Under the pieces are notes generated by a model, which was given only the letters and a program-made list of their open reading frames with translations, did no database searches and was not told the DNA's origin. Both the position numbers and the translations under genes were made by a program. From Enterobacter huaxiensis (GTDB taxonomy: Bacteria > Pseudomonadota > Gammaproteobacteria > Enterobacterales > Enterobacteriaceae), in the NCBI RefSeq assembly GCF_003594935.2, contig NZ_CP043342.1, positions 2,666,001-2,730,000 on the forward strand: DNA of 64,000 nt, read 5' to 3'. Of this stretch, positions 7,630 through 14,859 are shown one piece after another. Within the stretch, counting starts at the first letter, position 1. Each line of letters opens with the position of its first letter.

Positions 7630-8091
7630 ATGATGAAACTCGAAATTTTGGTCAACGACGTTGAAGGTACTATCACTGACTGGCAGGCCGCTATCGAGTT
7701 TGCCGGCCAGAAACTGCTGGATAAAGACTACATCACGCCTGAGTACATCCGTGCTTGTCTGGTTCGTGAAAAAACCTATCCAACTGGTTTAATGATGGCG
7801 AATGGCCAGGGGATTGCTATCCCACATGCTGATTACACCCTGGTGAAGACCAACAGCATTAGCATTGTTCGTTTTGACCAAGGCGTGGAGTTTGGGCAGA
7901 TGGAAGACGCTGACCTGACTGTTGAATGCAGCATCATGTTCAACCTCGCTTTCGCCACCAGCGATCAGCATATGTCTGTACTACGTCGCCTTTTCACCCT
8001 TTTCCAGGATCTCTCTTTCATTGAGTCGTGCCGTAATCTTAAAACGCACGAAGTCGGCAAGTACGTCGAAGAGATGCTCTCCGCATCCTGA
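7630..8091 (+). CDS. PTS system EIIA component, fructose/mannitol-type (right locus)
   Basis: A 153-residue EIIA with phospho-acceptor His66 in GIAIPHAD and the preceding REKTYPTG segment, equivalent to the left-locus EIIA. Two adjacent ATG codons are possible starts, with GGTG just upstream. It delivers phosphate to the EIIB encoded immediately before it. A strong intrinsic hairpin follows the stop codon. Confidence 0.9.
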   Translation: MMKLEILVNDVEGTITDWQAAIEFAGQKLLDKDYITPEYIRACLVREKTYPTGLMMANGQGIAIPHADYTLVKTNSISIVRFDQGVEFGQMEDADLTVECSIMFNLAFATSDQHMSVLRRLFTLFQDLSFIESCRNLKTHEVGKYVEEMLSAS

Positions 8092-8097
8092 TCAATC

Positions 8098-8128
8098 AAA
8101 GGCAGATACGCAAGTATCTGCCTTTTTT
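8098..8128 (+). terminator. Intrinsic terminator between EIIA and SIS genes
   Basis: A 12-bp perfect stem (8098-8109 with 8114-8125, loop GCAA) runs into six T residues at 8123-8128. It looks like a full rho-independent terminator, yet the SIS isomerase gene starts 18 bp later in the same direction. Either readthrough sets a low level of the isomerase or the gene has its own promoter. Confidence 0.85.
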
Positions 8129-8145
8129 CCAGAAAGAATGACACG

Positions 8146-8667
8146 ATGAAAAATTACTCACTCGTTATGAACGAACTCTCTGCGCTCACGGGCAAAATCG
8201 ATGGGCAGGAATACAACGCGGTTATTAATGCTATTACCACTGCAAACCATATTTTTCTCACTGGCGCCGGTCGGTCAGGCCAGATGATTAACGCTTTGGC
8301 TAACCGACTGATGCATCTCGGAATGTCGGTCAGCGTTGTGGGTGAAATCAGCTCCCCACATTCACACGAAGGGGACCTGATGATTGTGGGTTCCGGCTCT
8401 GGCGAAACCCAGCGTCTGATTAATCAGGTGAATATTGCCAAGAAAAATGGGGTACAGATAGCACTGATTACCACTTCACCAAACTCAACCCTGGCGGGCC
8501 TGGCTGACTGTATACTGACGATCCCTGCCGGTGATAGCGTTCAGCCTATGGGTTCCCTGTTTGAGCAAGCCTGTCTGCTGACGTATGACAGCATTGTGCT
8601 AGCGTTGATGAGAAACCTCCACGAAACTCACCATACGATGAAAGCTCGCCACGCCGATATTGAGTGA
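8146..8667 (+). CDS. 6-phospho-3-hexuloisomerase-like SIS-domain isomerase
   Basis: A 173-residue single SIS domain. It carries FLTGAGRSGQMINALANRLMHLGMSVSVVGE, then the GSGSGET phosphate loop, then an ITTSPNSTLAGLADCILTIPAG segment typical of hexuloisomerases. The length, about 175-185 residues, is right for the family. It parallels the SIS gene at 1-336, with most residues of the motifs shared, so each PTS module has its own copy. It probably produces or consumes fructose-6-phosphate from a keto-shifted hexulose phosphate. The ribosome site is weak (GAAAGAA), and a terminator precedes it. Confidence 0.88.
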   Translation: MKNYSLVMNELSALTGKIDGQEYNAVINAITTANHIFLTGAGRSGQMINALANRLMHLGMSVSVVGEISSPHSHEGDLMIVGSGSGETQRLINQVNIAKKNGVQIALITTSPNSTLAGLADCILTIPAGDSVQPMGSLFEQACLLTYDSIVLALMRNLHETHHTMKARHADIE

Positions 8668-8692
8668 TATCAGCGCCGTTATTCTGCAGAAG

Positions 8693-8721
8693 CGGCCATC
8701 AGTCCAGTAGCTTGATGGCCG
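8693..8721. terminator. Hairpin at the convergent end of the right PTS operon and its regulator
   Basis: CGGCCATCA at 8693-8701 pairs with TGATGGCCG at 8713-8721 across an 11-base loop, overlapping the last codons of the regulator gene. There is no good T-run on either side, so termination is only possible. Confidence 0.35.
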
Positions 8722-9664
8722 TATCAAAGTCCGTTATCAGCACGTTCAGAAGTCCGGATTTCAATGAGGCAACAATGCCCTCATACTTCTCCTCACCGCC
8801 CGCGACCCCAATGACTTTTTTTGTCGCTCTTAACTGCTCTGTCGTAATGCCAAAGCCCAGTCGGTTCATGGGGCTGTCCAGTATTTCTCCTTCGCTACTG
8901 ACCAGGGTAACGCACACATCCGCGGCAATATCCTGCTGCATGAGCGACTCACGCCAGGCTGTCGGGAAGATGTCACAGAGACTGGATGAGCCCGTTTTCC
9001 AGGCCCCAATGCCGGTGATCACGACATCCATGCAGGAATAGAATTTCTGGGTATCCAGGACCGCCTGATCGTCAGCTAGCTTCCGGGCGAGACTCTCATC
9101 ATCGACCCACATGGGAACGTACATTGGGTGCGCTTTACCGTGTGAAATTGCGGCTATTTTATGAATCAGATCTATCGGGCCCTGGCTGAACTCAATACCC
9201 GGGTGAACCCCAGAGAGCTGCACAACATCCAGCGAGGGCAATGAAACAAGCTGGCTAACGGTACTGGACAATACCCTCCCCCAGGCCATTCCAAATTTCA
9301 TACCTTCCTGCAGTGTTTCACTCAGATAATTTGCGGTAATCCCACCCAGCTTCACATTCAGCTGCTCCTGAGTAGACCAGGCCTCAGACGCGGGAAGGAC
9401 CACAGCGTCCGTAAGGCTGTATTTTTCACAGAGGTTGCGGGCAATTTCTTCATCGAGCGCCTGCTGCTTCGGAAAGATGAATTTTACGTATTCTTGTTCT
9501 ATAGCTTCATCAATCAATCGGGCTACTTTAAAGCGCGAAACGCCCAGCTCCTCTGCAATTTCAACCTTTGTTTTCATTTCGGAGAAATAACGTCTGGCCA
9601 CCAATGAATAGATATAGCGGGGGTCGGCATTTTGCCAGCGAGGCAGTGCTTTGGTTTTAGGCAT
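8699..9664 (-). CDS. SorC-family transcriptional regulator
   Basis: A 321-residue SorC/CggR-type regulator. The N-terminus carries a helix-turn-helix (KVEIAEELGVSRFKVARLIDEA, residues about 33-54). The C-terminal two thirds is a sugar-phosphate binding domain, with GMAWGRVLSSTV, DVVQLSG and GVAGGEEKYEGIVASL near the end. Such proteins sense phosphorylated sugars and repress or activate transport operons. It is convergent with the right PTS operon and is the best candidate for its control, whereas the left operon has a DeoR protein. The ATG at 9664 has AAGGA about 9 bp upstream. Confidence 0.88.
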   Translation of the reverse strand: MPKTKALPRWQNADPRYIYSLVARRYFSEMKTKVEIAEELGVSRFKVARLIDEAIEQEYVKFIFPKQQALDEEIARNLCEKYSLTDAVVLPASEAWSTQEQLNVKLGGITANYLSETLQEGMKFGMAWGRVLSSTVSQLVSLPSLDVVQLSGVHPGIEFSQGPIDLIHKIAAISHGKAHPMYVPMWVDDESLARKLADDQAVLDTQKFYSCMDVVITGIGAWKTGSSSLCDIFPTAWRESLMQQDIAADVCVTLVSSEGEILDSPMNRLGFGITTEQLRATKKVIGVAGGEEKYEGIVASLKSGLLNVLITDFDTAIKLLD

Positions 9665-9747
9665 GGTGATTATCCTTAAGAAAGCTGGACAGCCGGTCAG
9701 TTTATCTCAGCTGACGAAAATGAATTCTCATAGGAGTATACATTTAT

Positions 9748-9761
9748 ACGCTCAAAAGCGT
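9748..9761. promoter_or_regulatory. Inverted repeat ACGCTCAAAAGCGT upstream of the SorC-family gene
   Basis: Arms ACGCT and AGCGT flank a 4-base centre, 84 bp upstream of the regulator start codon. It could be an autoregulatory operator. It shares only the outer ACG...CGT with the repeat at 5222-5235. Confidence 0.3.
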
Positions 9762-9839
9762 TTATCAAACGAGTAGCAAAGTGTGATATCTGTGATTCAG
9801 GGCACTGCGTAAGGATGACGTCTGAGGTCACCGCTATTT

Positions 9840-10724
9840 TTACAATAACCTTTCCAACCATTCGGTAAATACCCGGACTTTATGAGAAAGATGCCGATGC
9901 GGATAAAGAAGGGTCAGTTTACGGTCAGGAGACGGGTTGCCGGGTAAAACCTCAACAAGCTGGCCGCTGTCGAGATAAGGTTTTAAAAAAACATTCATAC
10001 CCTGAACTAACCCCAGTCCTGCCAGGCCCGCCGCAACGTATGCTTCAGAGTTATCCACGACAAGTTTACCTGAAAGCGTAATTTCCCGGGGCCCTTCTGG
10101 CGTCGTAAAGGTCCAGGGCATAGTTCGCCTGCTGTTGCTGTTAACCCAGTTAATAGCCTGATGTTCCCTCAAATTCTCCAGCGTTTCAGGCATGCCGTGT
10201 AAGGCAATATAGCCGGGGCTGGCGCAGGTCGTCATCTTGATATTGCCCATCCTGTGAGGGACATAGTCACTGTCATCCAGTTCTCCTACCCGCAGTATGC
10301 AGTCCAGACCATCCCGGAGCATATCCCGGCGGCGGTCGGAACTACTGAGAACGATTTCAATGTCAGGATACTTGCTATAAAACTCAGGGAGTCTGGGGAT
10401 AACCAGCAGCGCTGCAAGCGCGATGGGCATATCTACGCGCAACTGGCCGTGCAGCACGCGTTCGCTGCTGATCGATTCCAGCAATTCGTCTGCCTGTGCC
10501 AGAAGCGGTTTACTCCGACGATAGAACGCTTCCCCGTCAGGCGTGAGATCGATCCGCCGCGTCGTGCGCTGCATTAAACGCGTGCCGCAGTGCTGTTCAA
10601 GCAGCTGTAACGCTTTGGTCACGGCGGGACGGTGAATGCGCAGGTTCTCTGCCGCCTGAGTAAAACTGCCTGCTTCCACAATTTCAATAAAAATTCTAAT
10701 AGATTCAAAAAGATTTATTTGCAT
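9840..10724 (-). CDS. LysR-family transcriptional regulator
   Basis: A 294-residue LysR regulator with an N-terminal winged helix (FIEIVEAGSFTQAAENLRIHRPAVTKALQLLEQHCGTRLMQRTTRRIDLT) and a two-lobed effector domain that includes LRVDMPIALAALLVIPRLPEF. It belongs to the group whose third helix reads RPAVTKALQLLE. It is divergent from the nitronate-monooxygenase-like gene across a 207-bp gap, the usual arrangement for a LysR protein and its target. The ATG at 10724 (MQINLFE) has GAGGG upstream; a GTG two codons earlier is in frame. Confidence 0.88.
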   Translation of the reverse strand: MQINLFESIRIFIEIVEAGSFTQAAENLRIHRPAVTKALQLLEQHCGTRLMQRTTRRIDLTPDGEAFYRRSKPLLAQADELLESISSERVLHGQLRVDMPIALAALLVIPRLPEFYSKYPDIEIVLSSSDRRRDMLRDGLDCILRVGELDDSDYVPHRMGNIKMTTCASPGYIALHGMPETLENLREHQAINWVNSNSRRTMPWTFTTPEGPREITLSGKLVVDNSEAYVAAGLAGLGLVQGMNVFLKPYLDSGQLVEVLPGNPSPDRKLTLLYPHRHLSHKVRVFTEWLERLL

Positions 10725-10931
10725 AACCACCCTCTCAGTGCTGACCGCCTGACGAGGTCTGCTACCCGTATCTTTAATGATTGTTACTGATTTTATAACA
10801 GTGATGAATCATTTTGGCTATTTTTCCGAACAATATTCCTGCTTACACTTGCCTTCATCCATTACGCCGTTAGCGGCAGCAAACATTAGGCGGCTCATCG
10901 TGTCGCCAGCCACTGTGAAGGACATTTAACC

Positions 10932-11912
10932 ATGAAGAATAATCGTATCTGTCAAATCCTCGGTATAGAAAAACCCGTCATCCAGGGGCCGTTATCCTGG
11001 CTAACCGATGCCCGGTTAGTCGCCGCCGTAAGTCATGCTGGCGGACTGGGCGTGCTGGGTCCTAATGCTGGCTTAACCGCTGAAACTGCCGTTTCCACGC
11101 CAGAAGAAACGGCGGAAAAAATGCGCGAAGAAATTCGCAAAACAAAAAAACTGACCGAGAAGCCTTTTGGCGTAAACCTGATCCCTACGCCTGAAAATGA
11201 CGTCTGGACGCCACCTATTTTGCAGGTGATAAAAGAAGAAGGTGTCAGCGCCGTGGTTTACACCGGTTACGGTGAAGGGGCCGTCATACCTGAGTTGTTC
11301 GACGAGTTAAAGGCGGCCGGCATTGCCATAATTTACCGGGATATCAATCCGACGCCTGAGAATACCCGCCTTGCAGAAGAGGCCGGAGCCGACATCATCG
11401 TTGCTACCGGTTTTGACGAGGGCGGGACTCTGCCGGGTACCGCCCTGGGGACCTTTTCGATTGTGCCGCTGATTGCCGACGCCGTGGTGAGCGTTCCCGT
11501 CATGGCTGCAGGCGGCATTACCGACAGCCGTACCGCAAAAGCGGCGCACGCGCTCGGTGCGGAAGGGGTATTCGCCGGTTCGGTCTTTATCGGAACCGAA
11601 GAGAACCGCGTGCCGATGTCAGTCAAGGAGAAAATCCTTGCCGCAAACGGGCTGGATTTATTGCTGTATCGCACGCTTCCACACTATTACCGCTCGCTGC
11701 CGGGCAGGCTGGCAGAAACGCTCGTCTCTATGGACAAAAGTGGTGCAAGTCGCGAGGAATTAGGGAAAGCAATGGGAGGGCTGCGTGGCCTGCGTATTGG
11801 TATGCTGGAGGGTAATACTGATGAAGGCTATATCTCACTCGGGACGGGCATCGGAAATATTCGCAGCGTCAAGCGCGTCGCGGAGGTCGTGGATGAGTTA
11901 ACCGTGAGGTGA
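10932..11912 (+). CDS. Nitronate monooxygenase / 2-nitropropane dioxygenase-like FMN protein
   Basis: A 326-residue TIM-barrel flavoprotein. N-terminal KPVIQGPLSWLTDARLVAAVSHAGGLGVLG is the family opening that contacts FMN. A GADIIVATGFDEGG segment, PVMAAGGI and GAEGVFAGSVFIGTEE complete the phosphate-binding core. Relatives oxidise alkyl nitronates (toxic nitro compounds such as propionate-3-nitronate) or serve as FabK-type enoyl reductases. The usual active-site His after GG in bacterial nitronate monooxygenases is not evident here: FDEGGT occurs where GHRG or GHGG is typical. The exact reaction is therefore open. The divergent LysR gene is its likely regulator. Confidence 0.8.
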   Translation: MKNNRICQILGIEKPVIQGPLSWLTDARLVAAVSHAGGLGVLGPNAGLTAETAVSTPEETAEKMREEIRKTKKLTEKPFGVNLIPTPENDVWTPPILQVIKEEGVSAVVYTGYGEGAVIPELFDELKAAGIAIIYRDINPTPENTRLAEEAGADIIVATGFDEGGTLPGTALGTFSIVPLIADAVVSVPVMAAGGITDSRTAKAAHALGAEGVFAGSVFIGTEENRVPMSVKEKILAANGLDLLLYRTLPHYYRSLPGRLAETLVSMDKSGASREELGKAMGGLRGLRIGMLEGNTDEGYISLGTGIGNIRSVKRVAEVVDELTVR

Positions 11913-12142
11913 AGGCTGCACGAATATACAACGGTATGAGGCAGTTTGAGACCAGGGCGAACTGCTTCATCGTGACTCTGGCGCGTTTGCTTCTTTCTGG
12001 CTGAGAGGCAACCCCGCGATGCTCGAATAGCAGCTGGGGTAGCGATGATCCCGTCCTCGATCGTCAATAGTATGCATTACCCGCTCAGGTCAGGCGATGA
12101 ATATAACAGGGTTAAGTCCGCGTTTCGCACAAAGCGGGCAGC
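11913..12142. other. Intergenic region without a supported gene
   Basis: About 230 bp between the flavoprotein gene and the cupin gene. Short open frames exist but have no family resemblance, ribosome site or promoter that I can defend. No repeat or terminator with a T-run was seen. Confidence 0.5.
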
Positions 12143-12448
12143 TTACGTTTCGGGCAAATCTATAATGACCAGTGTGCCATAGCTGCCGGTTTCCACCGTA
12201 TGAGGAATGCCCGCTTTGGCAACGTAAAGCTGGCCAGACGTTACGGAGATTTTTGTGCCTTTCACGCTGAGTTCCAGACGTCCGTCAATAACCAGCAGCC
12301 CTTCGTCATAGTCATGTACCTCTTCAATAACCGAGCGTTCATCCATGCGTAAAATTTTGAGATTCGCGGTTCCAACACGCCCTAATACCCGAGACCTCCA
12401 GGCCTCCGGTAATGCGTGAGCTTCGGTTCTAAGGTCAAAAAGCGACAT
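12143..12448 (-). CDS. Small cupin-domain protein
   Basis: A 101-residue single-domain cupin. The first cupin motif is degenerate (HDYDEGLLVIDGRLELSV, with one His and Glu), and the second has YVAKAGIPHTVE with a His near the end. Such proteins bind a metal and a small ligand and may be sensors, isomerases or dioxygenases. It ends on LVIIDLPET. No operon partner is evident: the neighbour on the right is about 250 bp away on the other strand. Function not recognised. Confidence 0.75.
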   Translation of the reverse strand: MSLFDLRTEAHALPEAWRSRVLGRVGTANLKILRMDERSVIEEVHDYDEGLLVIDGRLELSVKGTKISVTSGQLYVAKAGIPHTVETGSYGTLVIIDLPET

Positions 12449-12697
12449 GAGGTTGTTCCACTGGATGTTCGTTTAGCACTTTTATGCCATATAAACTGCC
12501 TTTCGCCATATAACAAATACAGAAAAACAAATTGTATAAGAGGCTATATCTTTCCCCACTGCTCTGGTTATTCTGAAGGCCGATGAGATCATCACGTCCG
12601 CTGCTGCCCGCAAGCCAATATCCCCTCATAAACCCAGTGCAATTTCCAACCACAGCGAATACAGTATTCCAGTCGCCCCACTCATTCTGGAGTCCTT

Positions 12698-12967
12698 ATG
12701 CCGGATTACTGTTTCTATCAAAAAGGTCAGCAATACGTTGCGCTGGAGAGAACTGACGCAGGCAGCGCCGCTCAGTTAACGGCTCAGGGGTTTGAAAAGC
12801 AGTTCGAGGAGGTCAGCGCCGTTGATGAAAAAAGCGCTCTTGCCCGCTTTGCCGATATTCGTCGAAATAACCAGATAGATCGCGACAACTTTCTCGCAGG
12901 TGCCGGACAGATGCCGCTGATCGGCGTGATGGCGGCGGCGGCCACGGCGCTATTTCGCAAAAAATAA
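12698..12967 (+). CDS. Unrecognised 89-residue protein
   Basis: A small protein with a good ribosome site (GGAG 6 bp upstream) and coding-like codon use. The sequence starts MPDYCFYQKGQQYVALE, continues with an acidic helix-forming middle (FEKQFEEVSAVDEKSALARFADI) and ends in a hydrophobic segment PLIGVMAAAATALFRKK that could be a short membrane anchor with a basic stop. It is convergent with umuC, 13 bp apart, and follows an apparently empty 250-bp gap (12449-12697). I do not recognise a family. It is likely a real gene. Confidence 0.6.
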   Translation: MPDYCFYQKGQQYVALERTDAGSAAQLTAQGFEKQFEEVSAVDEKSALARFADIRRNNQIDRDNFLAGAGQMPLIGVMAAAATALFRKK

Positions 12968-12980
12968 CCCGCGTAGCGAT

Positions 12981-14252
12981 CTACCCAATCACCTTGAGGA
13001 GATCCGAGAAGCGCGTCGTGTAGCGGGGTGAGAGCATCTCACGCTTCATCTGCCATTGCTGCTGGATGCCCTGCCCGGCAAAGAACAACGTCCCCTTGCC
13101 TTCTTTCGCATTCAGGCGGTCCAGCACCGCCATCAACGTATCGCTATCGGCCCGCGGCGCGTTTTCATCGAAAAGGTTTAGCTGGGCAATACCCTGGCTG
13201 AAGAAATCCCCGAGCATAATTCCCGCTTTTTGATACCGATGCCCGTCCTTCCAGATGACATCCAGGCACCGTGTCGCCGCACTGATAATTTCCCGCGTGT
13301 CCTGCGTGGGTATCATCAGGCTGACCGCGGCACTGTTGCCGTAATAAGGCTCATTCAGTGCGAATGGCGAGGTTTTCACAAATGCCGAAATATGACGGCA
13401 GTACTGGTGTTCGCCCCGCAGTTTTTCTGCACCTCGCGTCGCATAAGCACAGATCGCCTGGCGCACCTGCTCATACTCCGTGACGCGGTCGCCGAATGAC
13501 CGGCTACAGATAATCTCCTGCTTCGCGGGCGCAAACTCCTCCAGCTCCAGGCAGGGCTCGCCGCGCAGCTCCCGCACCGTTCTCTCCAGCACCACGCTGA
13601 AGTGCTTACGGATCATCGAGGTGTGCGTGTCAGCCAGGTCGAGCACCGTCTTAATGCCCATAGCGTCCAGCTTTTTACTGATGCGACGGCCAATGCCCCA
13701 CACCTCATCAACGGGCAGCACGGCCATCAGCTTTCTCTGGCGCGCTAGGTTGGATAAATCCACGACGCCCCCCGTCTGATGCTGCCATTTTTTTGCCGCA
13801 TGGTTGGCAAGCTTTGCCAGGGTTTTTGTCTGAGCGATCCCCACTCCCACCGTCAGGCGCGTCCGTTTTAAAATCGTCGCCCGGATCTCTTTGCCGAATT
13901 CGGTGAGATCCCTGCAATGGCGAACGCCCGTCAGGTCGCAAAACGCCTCATCGATACTGTAGATTTCCACCCGGGGAGACATCTCTTCAAGAAGGGTCAT
14001 CACGCGGTTAGACATATCGGCATACAGCTCGTAGTTGCTGCTAAAGCAGACCACGCCGTGGCGCCGGAACAGATCCTTTTGCTTGAAGTACGGCGCCCCC
14101 ATGACAATACCCGCGGCTTTCGCTTCCGCAGAACGCGCAATAACGCATCCGTCGTTATTTGACAGAACGACGACCGGTCGCCCTTTCAAATCCGGCCTGA
14201 ACGCCGTCTCGCATGAGGCATAGAATGAGTTCACATCACACAGCGCAAACAT
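12981..14252 (-). CDS. umuC: DNA polymerase V catalytic subunit UmuC
   Basis: A full-length Y-family translesion polymerase of 423 residues, about the length of E. coli UmuC. The catalytic acids are visible: Asp6 in FALCDVNSFYASCE and the SIDEAFCDL pair. A helix-hairpin-helix stretch EVWGIGRRISKKL and a C-terminal clamp-binding QLNLFDE motif are present. It forms Pol V with two processed UmuD chains, acting with RecA and SSB to copy damaged templates. It starts 2 bp after the umuD stop codon, so the pair is translationally coupled and under the LexA box upstream of umuD. Confidence 0.96.
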   Translation of the reverse strand: MFALCDVNSFYASCETAFRPDLKGRPVVVLSNNDGCVIARSAEAKAAGIVMGAPYFKQKDLFRRHGVVCFSSNYELYADMSNRVMTLLEEMSPRVEIYSIDEAFCDLTGVRHCRDLTEFGKEIRATILKRTRLTVGVGIAQTKTLAKLANHAAKKWQHQTGGVVDLSNLARQRKLMAVLPVDEVWGIGRRISKKLDAMGIKTVLDLADTHTSMIRKHFSVVLERTVRELRGEPCLELEEFAPAKQEIICSRSFGDRVTEYEQVRQAICAYATRGAEKLRGEHQYCRHISAFVKTSPFALNEPYYGNSAAVSLMIPTQDTREIISAATRCLDVIWKDGHRYQKAGIMLGDFFSQGIAQLNLFDENAPRADSDTLMAVLDRLNAKEGKGTLFFAGQGIQQQWQMKREMLSPRYTTRFSDLLKVIG

Positions 14253-14254
14253 GG

Positions 14255-14674
14255 TCAGCTCGTCGACTTCACAATCCAGGTGACCACGCCAAAGATATCG
14301 AGCGTATCTTCGCAGCTCACCACAATCGGTGAATAGGCGCTGTTCATCGGGTTGAGCTGAATGGTCGGGCGTAGCTGCAGGCGCTTAACGGTAAAATCAC
14401 CGTCAACGGCAGCAATGACGATGTCGCCATGCACGGCCGTGCGGGAACTGTCCACCACCAGCAGATCGCCGTTATGGATGCCCCCTTCGATCATCGAGTC
14501 TCCGGCGGCTTTCACAAAGTAGGTGGAGCTGGGATGAGCGATTAATAGCTCATTTAAATCAATACGCTGTTCAACGTAGTCCGCGGCAGGGCTGGGAAAC
14601 CCACACTGCACGACATCGCTGAAAAGCGGAATGGCCATAATTTTACGTAGCTCTGCAGGTCTGGAAAAGATCAT
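14255..14674 (-). CDS. umuD: SOS mutagenesis protein UmuD
   Basis: A 139-residue UmuD. The self-cleavage site Cys24-Gly25 lies in [12 protein letters not shown], and the Ser60/Lys97 dyad is intact (GDSM and [10 protein letters not shown]). After RecA-filament-stimulated cleavage, UmuD' joins UmuC as DNA polymerase V. The N-terminus reads [13 protein letters not shown], close to the E. coli form. It is the first gene of umuDC, 13 bp downstream of a LexA box. Confidence 0.97.
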   Translation of the reverse strand: MIFSRPAELRKIMAIPLFSDVVQCGFPSPAADYVEQRIDLNELLIAHPSSTYFVKAAGDSMIEGGIHNGDLLVVDSSRTAVHGDIVIAAVDGDFTVKRLQLRPTIQLNPMNSAYSPIVVSCEDTLDIFGVVTWIVKSTS

Positions 14675-14687
14675 GATACGCCCTCAA

Positions 14688-14707
14688 TACTGTTTTTATA
14701 TACAGTA
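14688..14707. promoter_or_regulatory. LexA box of umuDC
   Basis: TACTGTTTTTATATACAGTA at 14688-14707 has perfect outer TACTG and CAGTA arms and differs from the 20-bp ideal only in the AT-rich middle. It sits just upstream of umuD and overlaps its expected promoter. Tight LexA repression in the uninduced state is expected. Confidence 0.93.
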
Positions 14708-14859
14708 GTTTTAACCGAGGAACCGATCAAGCTTCCGCAGGGATACAGCCTGGTTATCCTGTAACCGCTTCGTCTGTAAGTCTATCTTGCTATGAGGATT
14801 AATCGTTTTGTAAATTTTTAAGGCGTATAGCGTGATTGCGCACTTTAAATACACATGAA

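Noticed and set aside
11828..12067. 79-codon minus-strand frame after the flavoprotein gene
   Set aside because: It overlaps the 3' end of the flavoprotein gene, has no ribosome site and no known similarity.
12435..12653. 72-codon minus-strand frame before the cupin gene
   Set aside because: It overlaps the start of the cupin and has no supporting signal.
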